Below are positions 1 through 6,153 of a DNA stretch of 9,988 nucleotides, piece after piece. The first letter of the stretch is position 1. Every line of letters starts with the position of its first letter. The DNA comes from CAZTJA01 sp964613745 (GTDB lineage Bacteria; Desulfobacterota; Desulfomonilia; Desulfomonilales; Desulfomonilaceae), in assembly GCA_964613745.1 (NCBI GenBank), contig CAZTJA010000111.1, positions 1 through 9,988 on the forward strand. The letters are read 5' to 3'. The position numbers were made by a program, and so were the translations under genes. The notes beneath the pieces were generated by a model. That model ran no database searches. It worked only from the letters and a program-made list of their open reading frames with translations, and was not told the origin of the DNA.

Positions 1-69
1 TGCGTGCCCTATGAGACGACTTATGTCGTATAAGACTTTGAGTTCCAGCTGATTTATTCTTGCGTCCAT
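1..69 (-). CDS. N-terminal fragment of a probable GAF-domain (NifA-like) regulator, cut by the window edge
   Basis: Only the first 23 codons are inside the window, beginning MDARINQLELKVLYDISR and continuing LIGHA; the frame is open to the edge. The ATG at 69-67 has a good ribosome site (AGGTG, 5 bases upstream). It lies 38 bp after the nifV stop on the same strand, so the two are probably co-transcribed. The pattern 'LELKVLYDISRLIG' is what one sees at the start of the GAF domain in NifA and related sigma-54 activators. With nifV as neighbour, a NifA-type nitrogen-fixation regulator is a reasonable guess. This is inference from a very short fragment; a GAF-domain sensor kinase would look the same here. 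Confidence 0.5.
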   Translation of the reverse strand, partial: MDARINQLELKVLYDISRLIGHA

Positions 70-107
70 CTTTTCACCTATCTTATGGCTTCTGCAGGAA
101 TCCGGTT

Positions 108-1220
108 TTATTTCCGGCAGAGCTCGACGATTTCCTTGTCCGAAAGATTGCGCTTTATAATTGTACTAAGGTTGCGGATTTTGGATAATATTTGATCCAG
201 CTCGATATCGGTTGCTGTTATCCCAAGAGAGAAAAGCTTATGAGTCAACGAGCGTCGGCCGGTATGCTTACCAACGGGAATGTCTCGCTCAAGTCCAAGT
301 ATGCAGGGTGAATAAGGTTCATAATTGGTGGGATCTTTTAGTATTCCGGCAGCGTGAATTTCGGATTCATGGGAAAAGATTTTTGCCCCGACTACCGGCT
401 TACCCGGGTAAATCTGTCGGTTGGCCGCTGCCGAAGTATAATGACAAAGTCTTGGTAGCACCTCCAGGCGCAATCCCGTCTTTACGCCGACAAGATGCTC
501 CATGGCTAAGGCTACTTCTTCGAGACATGCATTACCGGCCCTTTCGCCTAGCCCGAGCACCGAAACACTGATGTATTCGGCTCCGGCTTTAAAACCGGCC
601 AATGCGTTCGCTACCGCGAGTCCGTAATCATTGTGGGTATGTATTTCCAGCGGAATAGAAATTGAGTTTTTGAGCTTGCGTACTTTTTCATACATAGAGA
701 AGGGTTCCATGATGCCCAGAGTGTCCGAAATCCTGAGGCGATCAGCACCAGCCTCAGTTGCCGTTTTAACAAACAGGGCGAGAAATGCTTCGTCAGCACG
801 CGTGCTGTCTTCAGCTCCAACACAAACATACAAGCCCTGGGATTTCGCAAAATCGACGGTCGCAAACAATTGCTCTAAAACCCAGCTACGGCTCTTTTCA
901 AGTTTTCGGAGGATGTGGATGTCCGAAGCGGGAATAGAAATCGCTACGGATTCGATGCAGCAATCGATGGATGCCCGAATATCCTCTTTCACTGCTCTGT
1001 TCCAGGTTATTAAGCGAGCCTTTGGATTCGACTTCGCAATCGCTCGGATGGAATCAGCTTCGCTGCCCCCCATAGCTGCAATGCCACAGTCTATTTCCGC
1101 CACTCCCAATTCATCAAGAAGTTCGGCGATGTGAATCTTTTCGTCTTTGGAGAATGCAACGCCTGGGGACTGTTCACCGTCTCTTAACGTCGAATCCGAA
1201 AAATGTACCTTGGAAGTCAT
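108..1220 (-). CDS. nifV: Homocitrate synthase, NifV type
   Basis: A 370-aa enzyme of the DRE-TIM metallolyase family. It would condense acetyl-CoA with 2-oxoglutarate to homocitrate, the organic ligand of the nitrogenase FeMo cofactor. Visible motifs: DSTLRDGEQ at residues 9-17 (metal-binding Asp and catalytic Arg), HTHND at 194-198 (metal-binding histidines), GLGERAGNA at 213-221 and FSHESEIHA at 282-290. The length matches NifV and AksA; the long C-terminal regulatory domain of 2-isopropylmalate synthase LeuA is absent. The ATG at 1220 is preceded by AGGA at a spacing of 7. The HESEIHAAG stretch departs from the usual HE(S/A)GIHVDG. A homocitrate synthase for another pathway (AksA-like) or citramalate synthase cannot be fully excluded, but the next gene resembles a NifA-type regulator, which favours nitrogen fixation. 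Confidence 0.85.
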   Translation of the reverse strand: MTSKVHFSDSTLRDGEQSPGVAFSKDEKIHIAELLDELGVAEIDCGIAAMGGSEADSIRAIAKSNPKARLITWNRAVKEDIRASIDCCIESVAISIPASDIHILRKLEKSRSWVLEQLFATVDFAKSQGLYVCVGAEDSTRADEAFLALFVKTATEAGADRLRISDTLGIMEPFSMYEKVRKLKNSISIPLEIHTHNDYGLAVANALAGFKAGAEYISVSVLGLGERAGNACLEEVALAMEHLVGVKTGLRLEVLPRLCHYTSAAANRQIYPGKPVVGAKIFSHESEIHAAGILKDPTNYEPYSPCILGLERDIPVGKHTGRRSLTHKLFSLGITATDIELDQILSKIRNLSTIIKRNLSDKEIVELCRK

Positions 1221-1795
1221 TGAAGAATCCTGATCGAAATTTCCATTTTGTGGAATGCTAGGACTATGCCGAAATTCACGAGTTCCTAAAGTGGCTTTAG
1301 TAAAGTGGTTCTGGGTTTCTTAGAGAGGGCAGTCAAGATTATCTGTTACGAAAACGTAGTATGAACGCAAAAAGGCTACCTGATGGTAGGGAAGTTTGGT
1401 CGGAATAAGCCTGGAAAAAGGAACCCGAAATTAGGGGCAACAGGTCGAGAGACAAGGCTTTCTATTGCGAACTGCATGTTGAGTGACATTTCCACAAAGT
1501 AAGTGGCGAATCTGTGTTTATGGAACCACTTCTCTCCAAAAGTGACCGGCATAGCAGCTTAGCGAATCCCATTTCCCCTAGGTTTCGGTGATCTTTTGCA
1601 TCTGAGCATCAAGCATTAGACTGGAGCATCAAATCATGCGCTAAACAAGCTGGTTGAAGAGCCGACGTGAGTCTGACTACAACCGAAAAGCATTTGCCGA
1701 AAGGCTCTAGAGTGGGTTGAGCCCGGATCGACAAAACCTGGATTGATGATCCGCTCCCTTCTATTCGAAGTAAATCGTGCAACATTGATGATGGT
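1221..1795. other. 575-bp non-coding gap between the GNAT gene and nifV
   Basis: No reading frame here looks like a protein gene. Visible structure is limited to short elements. TTCCA/TGGAA is an inverted repeat at 1241-1255, just upstream of the nifV ribosome site. CTAAAG/CTTTAG is an inverted repeat at 1286-1300 with a 3-base loop, overlapped by a direct repeat TAAAGTGG (1287-1294 and 1301-1308). GAGCATCAA occurs twice with a 20-bp period (1604-1612 and 1624-1632). A -24/-12-like motif lies at 1367-1380. No clear Rho-independent terminator follows the upstream gene. Confidence 0.6.
1367..1380 (-). promoter_or_regulatory. Possible sigma-54 (-24/-12) promoter for nifV
   Basis: On the minus strand the sequence GGTAGCCTTTTTGC has the essential GG and GC with exactly 10 bases between them, plus the TT before GC and the A of the -24 box. 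It matches 7 of the 10 informative positions of GGCACG-N4-TTGC. It lies about 150 bp upstream of the nifV start. Sigma-54 control is the norm for nif genes. I did not find a NifA upstream activator site (TGT-N10-ACA) nearby, so this is only a candidate. Confidence 0.25.
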
Positions 1796-3376
1796 TCATG
1801 CAATCCAAACCGACTGAATGTATGTCCCACTTGGATCAACAACTACTTTCGGCTGATTCGACTCTAAATCCCACGAGACGAAGAAGCTGAATTGTTCCAA
1901 GATTTCATGCAGATCCTCGCAGACGCGAGCCTTGACCCATTGGCGACTCCTCGCAATCGTGCTTTTCACAAGCTTGTCCAATCCAAGCGTTCTATTCAAT
2001 GCTTTCAGATGCTCCGCGGACTGAAGCTGTTGAATAGCTTCTTCCCAGTGAATGCCGACAACCTTCTTTCGTATAATGTATGCGTTTCCGCGATCTCCGA
2101 TGATGAGGAGCGGTGGATTGATTAAGAGCTGAGCACTTTTTACTTTCTTACCGATAACTACGTCGGCAAATTCATTCAAAAACACTTTTTTGCGCTCCAC
2201 CTCAGGTAACAAACGGGATTGCATTCGTTCAACAATATAAGGTTCATTATTTATGGTGAATTCTTTCAACCTTGTAGGATCAAAACCGAGATCCAACAAG
2301 TCACCTATGGTAAAGGGGTCGGAGATTGGTTTTCCGGTTTCTTCAAGCCAGGACAAAAGGCTCGGACGTCTGTAATTGGGCAGCATCTCAATTGTTCTTG
2401 CCGGATCATTCTTGAAATCTTCATTGAGCTGTAACCAAATCTTTTTGTCGCCCCGTAAAAACAGAGGCTTTCCCGTGAGTTCTCGGGGAGCATAAGATTG
2501 AATTCTTAAATTACGGATGCTCTGATCCAAGACAATCTGCTCCATTGATTCACCACCGGTATATCCTATAAGTGACGCAATGCGGCGTTTGAACCCGATG
2601 AGCTTGGTAACGAATCGAGTGAACATATAGCGCATAACGGGGCTGTTCGGATCCGTGGCAATGGTATCGGCAAAATACGTCAACAGAGCCTTATAGATTT
2701 CTTTGAACTCATCTATGGTTCTCTTGACCATGAGTTCATTGTCCCTCATATCGATGACGGCTCTACGCCTTTTCAGGTGATGGACGAGCTTCAGGAGCGG
2801 GTCTCTCAAATCCCGGCCCCGCAGAGAAGGAGGCACGAATGCCATATATAGGGAGCCTGATCCGTTGATGGGGCCACCAACAAGGGATTCGACCCGAACC
2901 CAGTCCATTTTACGGTAAATGTCGTATGTGGGATCACTTTCAGGAATGATGTTATCCAGAAATCCCAGAGCATTCTTCTCTATGAGAAATTCTCTGAAGG
3001 CCTTGAGAACCAGATTTCCTAGTCCTTTGTTGCGGAAGGGAGCCGAAACTTCAACATAGACGAGGTAATAACACGGAAGGGGTTTTTTCAAATAAAGCAT
3101 ATTGAGTCTGCCAAGATTCTCTCCGCTCTCAGCATTGATTTCGAAGACTTTGAAGCCGTTGCTGGTTTCCCTCGTCTTGAGAAAATCCACTTTAGCTCCG
3201 GATACGGTATTACCCACCAGTTTCCAAAGATTCGAGAATAGGTCTGCTACCACGGGAGATTCAGAGGATTCATAATTGACGACTTCATCAACTAGACCCA
3301 GGAGAGCAAGCTTTTCATGTACTCCAAGATCCGTTGCAAGTTCATTTTCGTTGATAATTTGTGATGTGTTCATCAT
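1796..3376 (-). CDS. Protein with N-terminal GNAT acetyltransferase domain and unrecognised C-terminal region
   Basis: The 526-aa protein starts MMNTSQ. The frame is open further, to a TTG at 3490, but that extension would translate through the terminator hairpin and is rejected. Residues about 75-185 look like a GNAT fold: strand 'YYLVYVEVSAPF', then the acetyl-CoA pyrophosphate loop RNKGLGN at about 115-121, a helix (VLKAFREFLI), and 'PTYDIYRKMDWVRVESL' near the end of the domain. The remaining 340 residues are basic and helical-looking and contain no motif I recognise; there are no membrane segments. The substrate is unknown. The ribosome site is weak (AGAGAA, about 3 bases before the ATG), and an intrinsic terminator ends 11 bases upstream of the ATG. 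Expression therefore probably depends on transcription reading through that terminator (see the leader entries). The gene has its own promoter and lies after the prenyltransferase gene, without obvious functional connection. Confidence 0.8.
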   Translation of the reverse strand: MMNTSQIINENELATDLGVHEKLALLGLVDEVVNYESSESPVVADLFSNLWKLVGNTVSGAKVDFLKTRETSNGFKVFEINAESGENLGRLNMLYLKKPLPCYYLVYVEVSAPFRNKGLGNLVLKAFREFLIEKNALGFLDNIIPESDPTYDIYRKMDWVRVESLVGGPINGSGSLYMAFVPPSLRGRDLRDPLLKLVHHLKRRRAVIDMRDNELMVKRTIDEFKEIYKALLTYFADTIATDPNSPVMRYMFTRFVTKLIGFKRRIASLIGYTGGESMEQIVLDQSIRNLRIQSYAPRELTGKPLFLRGDKKIWLQLNEDFKNDPARTIEMLPNYRRPSLLSWLEETGKPISDPFTIGDLLDLGFDPTRLKEFTINNEPYIVERMQSRLLPEVERKKVFLNEFADVVIGKKVKSAQLLINPPLLIIGDRGNAYIIRKKVVGIHWEEAIQQLQSAEHLKALNRTLGLDKLVKSTIARSRQWVKARVCEDLHEILEQFSFFVSWDLESNQPKVVVDPSGTYIQSVWIA

Positions 3377-3387
3377 AGTTCTCTGTA

Positions 3388-3425
3388 GAAAAAAATAAAA
3401 AAAGCGGAGTCGCTGCTCCGCTTTT
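3388..3425 (-). terminator. Intrinsic terminator acting as attenuator in the leader of the GNAT gene
   Basis: On the minus strand a perfect 10-bp stem (AAAAGCGGAG / CTCCGCTTTT, hexanucleotide loop CAGCGA) is followed directly by TTTATTTTTTT. With the A-tail and T-tail pairing this is a textbook Rho-independent terminator. It ends 11 bases before the ATG at 3376, so it is upstream of the gene and downstream of the promoter at 3542-3570. It may also stop transcripts arriving from the prenyltransferase operon. The 5' arm can pair instead with 3456-3466, which would prevent the terminator forming. Confidence 0.85.
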
Positions 3426-3510
3426 GCTGTTCCGTTTAGTTGTATACGGGCACTTAGCGCAGCAGCACACCTCCGGAATCGGTAAAGCAAAAATAAAAAA
3501 ATGCACTGCT
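3412..3510 (-). promoter_or_regulatory. Mutually exclusive RNA segments of a putative amino-acid attenuator
   Basis: Four segments can be drawn on the minus-strand RNA. Segment 1 (3510-3502, AGCAGTGCA) pairs with 3469-3461 (TGTGCTGCT), 9 bp with two G-U pairs. Segment 2 (3466-3456, GCTGCTGCGCT) pairs with segment 3 (3422-3412, AGCGGAGCAGC), 10 of 11 positions. Segment 3 is the 5' arm of the terminator, which pairs with segment 4 (CTCCGCT). The 1:2, 2:3 and 3:4 pairings exclude one another in the classic trp/phe order. Segment 2 coincides with the last codons of the leader ORF, so a ribosome at its stop codon would mask it and favour termination. A ribosome stalled at the Phe codons would leave it free and favour read-through. 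Confidence 0.6.
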
Positions 3511-3522
3511 TGTAATAGGCAC
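3454..3522 (-). CDS. Putative Phe-rich leader peptide (22 aa)
   Basis: A GTG at 3522-3520 is preceded by GGAG with a 6-base spacer. It opens a 22-codon frame, M-PITSSAFFYFCFTDSGGVLLR, ending at TAA 3456-3454. Four Phe codons, one Tyr and one Cys fall within six consecutive positions (3501-3484), comparable to the leader peptides of enterobacterial pheA and pheST. An in-frame ATG at 3534 would give 26 aa but sits within a few bases of the predicted transcript start, without its own ribosome site. The stop codon lies in the RNA segment that competes with the terminator. Translation is not proven: the Phe run comes from a T-rich tract and could be coincidental. Confidence 0.55.
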   Translation of the reverse strand: MPITSSAFFYFCFTDSGGVLLR

Positions 3523-3541
3523 GCTAGTCTCCATGGAAATT

Positions 3542-3570
3542 ATTATTCACTCATTCGGTTCACAAGTCAA
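3542..3570 (-). promoter_or_regulatory. Sigma-70-type promoter of the attenuator and GNAT gene
   Basis: On the minus strand TTGACT (3570-3565) and AATAAT (3547-3542) are separated by exactly 17 bases; each box differs from consensus at one position. The predicted transcript start is near 3538-3535, just upstream of the leader ORF. The promoter sits in the gap after the prenyltransferase stop codon (3616), so the GNAT gene has its own transcription unit. Confidence 0.7.
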
Positions 3571-3615
3571 CACTGTAATGCTCGTCTGATGAAAAATCCG
3601 AATTTTCACGTCGCA

Positions 3616-4554
3616 CTACCCCACTATGTATGCTAGGCAAAACGAGAGGCTCGTGGTCGCATTGGTAAGTATCCCGAGACCACACATGAGTTCAAGACGG
3701 TTGGCATCCTTCCAGCTCCCTTTTAGGAATTCTCTGACCAGGAACACTGAAAGACCGAATGGGACAAAATAGAACAAGATAAATACTTTGGGAACTCCGT
3801 ATAACACTGATCCTATCGCGCCGGCCCAACCGATTACTGAAGCAGTAACGTAGATACGTGCCCCTTTTTCCTTCCCGACTCGTATCAACAAGTTTCGTTT
3901 TCCAGTCTGTCGATCGGCTATGTAGTCAGGGTATTCATTTGCAAGAATTACGTTGAATATGGTTGCTGCAATCGGTATGGCAATAATAAATAGGATTGGT
4001 TCAAAGTACCCCGCCGGTAAATAGAAGCCAATGACCGGAGGGAGGAATCCAAAGCACAAGCCTATCCATAACTCTCCGATACCTGTTTTGGCCCAACGAA
4101 TCGGAGGAGTAGAATAAAGAAATCCACCGATCATGCCGATCATTCCAAGGGGAATTGTCCACGGCCCGGTGTTATAGTGATACCTGAGCAACAGTCCGAT
4201 GAACCCTGCGGAAATCAAAGCTGCAACTGAGGCCTTGAATGACTGCCTTCTCGAAATTATACCGGTCTGAAGTACTCCCGTGCCACCGGCGAATTTGCTG
4301 CGCCCCAGAATCCCGGATATTACGTCTTCATCATAATCGTAACATTCCCCGGACATATGAGTACTGATCAAAATCAGAGCTGCAGCACAGATGCCCCATC
4401 CCCACAATGTCCAATCGAAAGTTCCCGTCACATGCCAGGCGATAATAAAACCTAACGTGAACGGTATGAGTACCACTGTGTGAAATGGCGGTCTTGTGAG
4501 TGAAATCCATGCCTTGGCTTTTTCGGAAGTCGTCCAAGTGGTTACGGCGCTCAC
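3616..4554 (-). CDS. UbiA-superfamily prenyltransferase (MenA-like)
   Basis: A 312-aa integral membrane protein with about eight to nine hydrophobic segments. The family transfers polyprenyl chains to aromatic acceptors, as in menaquinone, ubiquinone or related lipid synthesis in the cytoplasmic membrane. The second prenyl-diphosphate/Mg motif is intact: N196-xxx-D200-xxx-D204, followed by the MenA-like 'TGKRNL'. The first motif, SGECYDYDED (68-77), keeps D73 and D77 but has Gly instead of the usual Asn at the first position. 'GFLYSTPPIRW' is typical of the MenA side of the family. The start is a GTG at 4554, fixed by a strong GGAGG 5 bases upstream. It lies 103 bp downstream of the NapH-like gene on the same strand, so a shared quinone or redox role is possible. 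The acceptor substrate cannot be told from sequence. Confidence 0.87.
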   Translation of the reverse strand: MSAVTTWTTSEKAKAWISLTRPPFHTVVLIPFTLGFIIAWHVTGTFDWTLWGWGICAAALILISTHMSGECYDYDEDVISGILGRSKFAGGTGVLQTGIISRRQSFKASVAALISAGFIGLLLRYHYNTGPWTIPLGMIGMIGGFLYSTPPIRWAKTGIGELWIGLCFGFLPPVIGFYLPAGYFEPILFIIAIPIAATIFNVILANEYPDYIADRQTGKRNLLIRVGKEKGARIYVTASVIGWAGAIGSVLYGVPKVFILFYFVPFGLSVFLVREFLKGSWKDANRLELMCGLGILTNATTSLSFCLAYIVG

Positions 4555-4657
4555 TCTTGCCTCCCTATGTCACCCAAGTAAGTATGGCTGCGTCTCAAAA
4601 ATACGCAGTCAAACCCTGAATCGCATGGCCCTTTGGTCAGCGAAGTCTTGTCTTCTT

Positions 4658-5437
4658 CTAGGATTGACCCAAAACCTTAATGGCCTCAGTGGGACATTTC
4701 TTTTTACATTCGAGGCAGGAGATACATTCTTCCGCTCGATCATCGTAGACCCCGAATCTTCCTTTAACCTTGCGAGTCTCCATCGGGCACACCCGGTTAC
4801 ACGCTCCACAGTCGATGCAATTTGTATTACGATACGGGAATATGGCTGAAAACCGGTTGAAAAGTGATAAACCGGCTCCCAATGGACAGAGGACTTTGCA
4901 AAAGAAACGATGATGGCCCATTACCAATGCTATTATTGTGAACAGTATGCCGAGCCTGATCGATAAGGACACGAGATCTGTTGAACCATTTATAATTGCC
5001 CATGGGATAGCTGATTCGATGGTTGCAACAGGGCACAATCTACAAAAATAAATGGGTGATTCGGTTCCCCAGATCATGGGGACGGCGATAACTAGACCCC
5101 CGAGTACTCCATATTTTATAAATCGAGTCCATGCGGGTAGTTTGTATTTAATGTATGGAACTTTATAGAGCAGATCCTGTACAAAACCAAAAGGACAAGC
5201 CCAGCCGCAAAGAATTCTGCCTGCCAGTAATCCCGCCAATGCAAAAAGGCCGATTACGGACAACGGCACCAATCCTATCGATACGAATTGACCGAGCACC
5301 CCCATAGGACACGCAAAAATGGAAGTCGGACAGGAATGGCAATTAAGCACCGGAAAACAAACAGAATGCCATTGAAAAAGGCCTATATTGAAAAGTACCG
5401 CAAATGCGGCTTGAACCTTAAATCTAATTCTCTCCAC
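4658..5437 (-). CDS. NapH-like membrane protein with two C-terminal [4Fe-4S] clusters
   Basis: A 259-aa polyferredoxin-type membrane protein. The first 200 residues contain several transmembrane helices and the family's cysteine pairs: NCHSCPTSIFACP (33-45), CGWACPFG, CRLCP and CKVLCPLGAG. The C-terminus has two ferredoxin motifs, CIDCGACNRVCP and CISCLECKKKCP, each typical of a [4Fe-4S] cluster. The last 30 residues therefore lie in an aqueous compartment. NapH, MauN, YccM and the C-terminal part of NosR share this plan and pass electrons between the quinol pool and redox partners. The start is a GTG at 5437 with AAGGA at spacing 6. It follows the 105-aa gene after 46 bp and precedes the prenyltransferase. 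No nap, nos or mau catalytic gene is in the window, so its partner is unknown. Confidence 0.85.
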   Translation of the reverse strand: MERIRFKVQAAFAVLFNIGLFQWHSVCFPVLNCHSCPTSIFACPMGVLGQFVSIGLVPLSVIGLFALAGLLAGRILCGWACPFGFVQDLLYKVPYIKYKLPAWTRFIKYGVLGGLVIAVPMIWGTESPIYFCRLCPVATIESAIPWAIINGSTDLVSLSIRLGILFTIIALVMGHHRFFCKVLCPLGAGLSLFNRFSAIFPYRNTNCIDCGACNRVCPMETRKVKGRFGVYDDRAEECISCLECKKKCPTEAIKVLGQS

Positions 5438-5483
5438 AAATTATCCTTTTGTCGTGATTCCGCGTCCGCGGAAATGGCTATAC

Positions 5484-5801
5484 TCAGGTAGGACAAGGGC
5501 GTCTTCCCTTAAGCATTCTCAAATCAGGGTAGTTGCTCATGAGACGCCCGTCTTTATATCGTCCAACTCCGTCAAATGTTGCCGCATTCACTATTTCCGG
5601 TTCGGTAAAGATTTGTGATTGAGCCGCAAACTCTTCCGTTTGCTGTTCATAGCCCGGGATCTTTATGCTTATTCCAACATTCTTGAGGCGATCAAATTTT
5701 TCCAGATTATCGTACACTGTTAATGTCCGATAAAAACCCCCATAAACAAGAGAACTCAGCGCAAGAATGATAAGTACGAAGAGCAATAACTTTCTGATCA
5801 T
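5484..5801 (-). CDS. Small membrane-anchored or secreted protein of unknown function
   Basis: A 105-aa protein. Residues 1-22 (MIRKLLLFVLIILALSSLVY) form a basic-then-hydrophobic signal or anchor segment, followed by a soluble part of about 80 residues with the end RRPCPT. I do not recognise the family. A GTG at 5810 is also in frame, but the ribosome site AGGTG (overlapping that GTG) sits 6 bases before the ATG at 5801, so ATG is preferred. Its position 46 bp upstream of the NapH-like gene suggests an operon and perhaps an extracytoplasmic partner of that electron-transfer protein. The single cysteine close to the C-terminus is the only potential cofactor-binding residue. Confidence 0.65.
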   Translation of the reverse strand: MIRKLLLFVLIILALSSLVYGGFYRTLTVYDNLEKFDRLKNVGISIKIPGYEQQTEEFAAQSQIFTEPEIVNAATFDGVGRYKDGRLMSNYPDLRMLKGRRPCPT

Positions 5802-6153
5802 AGTATTCACCTATGATGGAATTTCAAAGGAGGAGTTGTTGCAGAAACCGAATCCGACGTCAGAGCTGATCATCGAATCCGAAACAGTGCCGATATTGCG
5901 TGGCCCCCGCTCTCGATATCTAAATCAAGATTGGCGCGATTTTTATTGTTAAAAGGTCTCCAGGTGCGTGAATGTATAAGACCTGATACTGTAAATAGCT
6001 ACGATTCACTTGTAACGTTTGGGATTCCGCTCTGCTCTTAGCCTGAAAATGCAATTTTGAAAAACTCAAGTCAAATTAAAACAATTTGACCGGCTTTGCA
6101 ATCCATGGCATGAATCAATTTTCGGTCCAACATTGATTAAAGAGTAATCTTTC
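5802..6153. other. Divergent intergenic region between the 105-aa gene and gmk
   Basis: About 350 bp holding the upstream regions of two divergent transcription units. Seen in it: an AAAGGAGG ribosome-site-like sequence at 5826-5833 on the plus strand before a 37-codon TTG frame (5839-5952); an AGGTCT/AGACCT inverted repeat around 5954-5983; a weak plus-strand promoter candidate (TTGACC at 6086-6091 with a poor -10); and an AATCAAT/ATTGATT inverted repeat in the gmk leader (6113-6138). No recognisable gene or RNA family. Confidence 0.55.

Noticed and set aside
212..571. 119-codon plus-strand frame inside nifV
   Set aside because: Antisense shadow of a clearly identified gene.
631..1134. 167-codon plus-strand frame inside nifV
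   Set aside because: Antisense shadow; the nifV motifs in the opposite strand decide the coding frame.
1609..1842. 77-codon minus-strand frame overlapping the end of the GNAT gene
   Set aside because: No ribosome site or recognisable motif, and it overlaps the real gene in another frame; probably chance.
3377..3490. 38-residue N-terminal extension of the GNAT protein from a TTG at 3490
   Set aside because: It would translate straight through the terminator hairpin and T tract, gives low-complexity residues (FFYFFL), and lacks a ribosome site. The ATG pair at 3376/3373 fits the promoter-leader-terminator layout.
3424..3636. 70-codon plus-strand frame over the attenuator region
   Set aside because: It lies antisense to promoter, leader and terminator and has no family resemblance or good ribosome site.
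4585..4610. CTGCGT/ACGCAG hairpin between the NapH-like gene and the prenyltransferase gene as a terminator
   Set aside because: Six-bp stem without a following T run; the downstream gene keeps a strong ribosome site, so the two genes are more likely co-transcribed.
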